A DNA stretch of 6,999 nt, taken from the NCBI GenBank assembly GCA_021826655.1, contig JAKAZC010000145.1, positions 1 through 6,999 on the forward strand, read 5' to 3'. Positions within the stretch are counted from its first letter, which is position 1. Every line of letters begins with the position of its first letter. The notes beneath the pieces are model-generated. The model was not told where the DNA came from. It was given only the letters and a program-made list of their open reading frames with translations, and searched no databases. This DNA is from Actinomycetes bacterium. Its GTDB lineage: Bacteria > Actinomycetota > Acidimicrobiia > Acidimicrobiales > RAAP-2. Made by a program: the position numbers and the translations under genes. Below, one piece after another: positions 5,468-6,999 of the stretch.

Positions 5468-6103
5468 ATGCCGGACCGTCCCACTGACCACGCAGGGCGC
5501 GTCCGCCACTGGGAGGGCGTCTACCAGCGCAACGCAGTGGACGCGGTCAGCTGGTACCAGGCGGAACCAGCCGTCTCCCTGGCGCTGGTCGAGGCGCTCG
5601 GCGTCCCCCGGTCGACGCCGGTGGTCGACGTGGGTGGGGGCGCGTCGGTGCTGGTGGACCGGCTCATCGGGTCGGGCTTCACCGACGTGACGGTGGTGGA
5701 CGTGGCCGAACGGGCCCTCGCCGCCGCCCGGGCCCGGGTGGGCGACGACCCACGGGTGGACTGGATCGCCGCCGACCTGTTCACGTGGGAGCCCGACCGG
5801 ACCTACGGCCTGTGGCACGACCGGGCCGTGCTCCACTTCGCCGCCGGAGCTGAGGTGGACGCCTACCGGGCGGTGCTGGAGCGCGCCGTGGGTCCTGGCG
5901 GCGCGGTGATCCTGGGAACGTTCGGGCCGGACGGACCCGAGTACTGCTCGGGTCTGCCGGTGACCCGCTACGACGCCGCCGGTCTGGCCGCACTGCTTGG
6001 GGGCGGGTTCGAGGTGGTCGAGGAGCGCACCGAGGCCCACCGGACCCCGTCCGGAGCGACCCAGTCGTTCGTCTGGCTGGCCGCCCGCCGTCGAAGCAGC
6101 TGA
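5468..6103 (+). CDS. Class I SAM-dependent methyltransferase
   Basis: 211 residues with a full Rossmann-type methyltransferase core. The N-terminus carries HWEGVYQRNAVDAVSWYQ (14-31), a signature of a widespread small-methyltransferase family often named only by fold. Motif I, VVDVGGGAS (52-60), binds SAM. VTVVDVAERAL (74-84) supplies the acidic ribose contact at D78. AADLFTW (101-107) and LWHDRAVLHF (115-124) follow as the later motifs, then PGGAVILGTFGPDGPEYCSG (143-162). The acceptor could be a small molecule or a protein lysine and cannot be read from the sequence. The ATG at 5468 is chosen because it starts just before the conserved HWE motif and follows a leaderless-type -10 box; in-frame upstream starts at 5396 and 5402 fall in the dyad-rich gap. 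It lies 90 bases after the GMC gene and probably has its own promoter, so a shared pathway is not assured. Confidence 0.9.
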   Translation: MPDRPTDHAGRVRHWEGVYQRNAVDAVSWYQAEPAVSLALVEALGVPRSTPVVDVGGGASVLVDRLIGSGFTDVTVVDVAERALAAARARVGDDPRVDWIAADLFTWEPDRTYGLWHDRAVLHFAAGAEVDAYRAVLERAVGPGGAVILGTFGPDGPEYCSGLPVTRYDAAGLAALLGGGFEVVEERTEAHRTPSGATQSFVWLAARRRSS

Positions 6104-6111
6104 CCACGGCA

Positions 6112-6148
6112 CCATCGGCGGGTCCCCGGTGGCCCCGGAGCCCGATGG
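6112..6148 (+). terminator. Probable terminator hairpin after the methyltransferase gene
   Basis: CCATCGG (6112-6118) and CCGATGG (6142-6148) are exact reverse complements that start eight bases after the stop codon. The GC-rich loop between them holds further short pairings (GGG at 6120-6122 with the CCCC run at 6133-6136). There is no T-tract, as is common for actinobacterial hairpins. Confidence 0.4.
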
Positions 6149-6153
6149 AACCG

Positions 6154-6299
6154 TCCGATCGCCTGGGGCCCTTTCGCCTGATCGAACGACCGTGCTGCGA
6201 AGCGGCCGGAAGATAGTGCTACAGATTCCAGAACAGGTTACCGATCAGACAACCATCGTTGTTTATCCATTGATGTGGTCCTGATCGGAGACGATTCCC
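6154..6299 (+). promoter_or_regulatory. AT-rich leader/promoter region of the pilin gene with repeated CGATC motifs
   Basis: There is no gene in 6104-6299. Bases 6211-6280 are only about 43% G+C, far below everything around them, as expected of a promoter or a structured leader. A CGATC(AG) motif occurs at 6156-6160, 6178-6184 (as CTGATCG), 6242-6248 and 6281-6287 (as CTGATCG). CCGATCAG (6241-6248) and CTGATCGG (6281-6288) form a perfect eight-base inverted repeat. ACAAC-CATC-GTTGT (6249-6262) is a separate small hairpin nested between them. No single hexamer pair stands out as the promoter. The region could hold regulator sites, an RNA switch, or both. Confidence 0.5.
6287..6291 (+). promoter_or_regulatory. 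Shine-Dalgarno of the pilin gene, partly within an inverted repeat
   Basis: GGAGA ends eight bases before the ATG at 6300 and sets the start. Its first two G residues form the end of the CTGATCGG arm (6281-6288), so pairing with 6241-6248 would partly hide the ribosome site. Confidence 0.65.
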
Positions 6300-6999
6300 A
6301 TGCCCGTCACACCGTCACACCCGCTGGCGCATCGCGTCCGCAACCGGGTGCTGGACCGCCTCGACGGGCGGCCCGGCACCGACGCCGCCTTCACCCTGAT
6401 CGAGCTGATGGTGGTGCTCCTCATCCTGGCCATCCTGCTCGCCATCGCCATCCCCACCTTCCTCGGGGTGACCGGCTCGGCCAACGACCGAGCCGCCCAG
6501 TCCAACCTGAACACCGCGCTCACCAGTGCCAAGGGCATCTACGAGCATGAGAGCCAGGTGTACCCGACCGCAGTCGGCGCAGGCTCGCTCACGGGGCTGC
6601 TCGCCTCGGATGAGCCGTCCCTTCCCCTCGCCGCGACGCCCGCCGCGGGCACCTCGATCGCACAGGGTGACGTGGGGCTGTACGTGTCGGCTGGCGGCAA
6701 CAGCGTGGTCATCTACACCCTGGCCAAGAAGACCCAGGACTGCTGGTGGGTCGCCGACAACACGCAGACCATCCTGAACGGCGGCACCACTGGCACCCCC
6801 CCCGCGCCGCTCGCGCCGTACACTGCGACCGCACTGAGTGGTACCCCCCCGAACACGACGGACACTGGCGTGCCGAACACCTCCGGCGAGTTCTACGGCG
6901 TGTTCAAGGTCGGTGCCAGCGGCGAACCGGCGGCCTGCAACCCACTGAATTTCACCACCACGATGGACGTGTCACCCTCGTCCTTCCCGTCGTCGCCGG
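6300..6999 (+). CDS. Type IV pilin-like prepilin (3' end outside window)
   Basis: 233 residues are visible and the frame is open to the window edge. A long, basic leader of 30 residues, rich in Arg and His, ends in DAA. The class III prepilin signal FTLIELMVVLLILAILLAIA follows (31-50), with predicted cleavage between A30 and F31 and Glu at position 5 of the mature protein (E35). The hydrophobic helix (31-55) anchors the pilin in the membrane before assembly. ANDRAAQSNLNTALTSAK (61-78) continues the N-terminal helix in the manner of actinobacterial pilins. The globular part is Thr/Pro/Gly-rich, with TGTPPAPLAP (164-173) and cysteines at 148 and 213 that could pair. The residue before the cleavage site is Ala where Gly is usual. 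The protein would be processed by a PilD-type peptidase and used in a pilus or pseudopilus. Codon choice in the globular half is looser than in neighbouring genes. Pilus assembly genes are expected to the right but are not visible. Confidence 0.92.
   Translation, partial: MPVTPSHPLAHRVRNRVLDRLDGRPGTDAAFTLIELMVVLLILAILLAIAIPTFLGVTGSANDRAAQSNLNTALTSAKGIYEHESQVYPTAVGAGSLTGLLASDEPSLPLAATPAAGTSIAQGDVGLYVSAGGNSVVIYTLAKKTQDCWWVADNTQTILNGGTTGTPPAPLAPYTATALSGTPPNTTDTGVPNTSGEFYGVFKVGASGEPAACNPLNFTTTMDVSPSSFPSSP

Noticed and set aside
3359..6115. Very long minus-strand open frame opposite the GMC and methyltransferase genes
   Set aside because: The translation is low-complexity Arg/Gly/Pro/His without any domain motif. 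Such antisense frames are expected at this GC content with G/C third positions.
6149..6299. Cyclic di-GMP riboswitch upstream of the pilin
   Set aside because: The idea is attractive for a pilus gene, but I could not find the conserved core elements of the known cyclic di-GMP classes, so no class is assigned.
6263..6550. Small frames in both strands across the pilin start
   Set aside because: They are shadows of the pilin frame, which carries the unmistakable prepilin signal and its own Shine-Dalgarno.

Overview
The window is very GC-rich (roughly 70% or more, with strong G/C at third codon positions). It reads as bacterial chromosome from a high-GC actinobacterium. The pilin N-terminus and the residues just after its hydrophobic helix look like pilins I associate with Acidimicrobiia; that lineage guess is an inference from memory. 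All genes look intact except the two cut by the window edges. I see no tRNA, rRNA, CRISPR array or insertion sequence.

Layout, left to right. (1) An MBL-fold hydrolase of the RNase Z/arylsulfatase type on the minus strand, cut at base 1 and diverging from (2) a TetR-family regulator at 555-1208. (3) A GntR/FadR-type regulator on the minus strand (1233-1988), convergent with the TetR gene. It diverges from (4) a two-gene operon: a 471-residue protein of unknown function that looks like tandem calycin/AttH-CrtC-type beta domains (2100-3515), and a 621-residue GMC-family flavin oxidoreductase (3512-5377) whose GTG start overlaps the upstream stop by four bases. (5) A class I SAM-dependent methyltransferase (5468-6103). 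(6) An unusually AT-rich leader of about 200 bases with several inverted repeats, followed by a type IV pilin-like gene that runs off the right edge (6300-6999).

The centre of interest is the GntR / beta-domain protein / GMC oxidoreductase cassette. From memory its order and divergent arrangement match Mycobacterium tuberculosis Rv0494-Rv0493c-Rv0492c, where Rv0494 is a lipid-responsive FadR-type regulator. The GMC protein looks like the long-chain-alcohol-oxidase branch. A working reading is a lipid or fatty-alcohol/sterol oxidation unit under local GntR control. The intergenic region holds overlapping divergent promoters, repeated CATTGGT boxes and an 11-base tandem repeat.

Three genes (TetR, GntR and methyltransferase) have a TAnnnT hexamer 7-10 bases before the start codon and no Shine-Dalgarno sequence, which suggests leaderless or near-leaderless transcripts. 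The MBL, beta-domain and pilin genes have clear Shine-Dalgarno sequences. I found no sequence proof of a wholly new system; the best candidates for novelty are the lipid cassette and the structured pilin leader.
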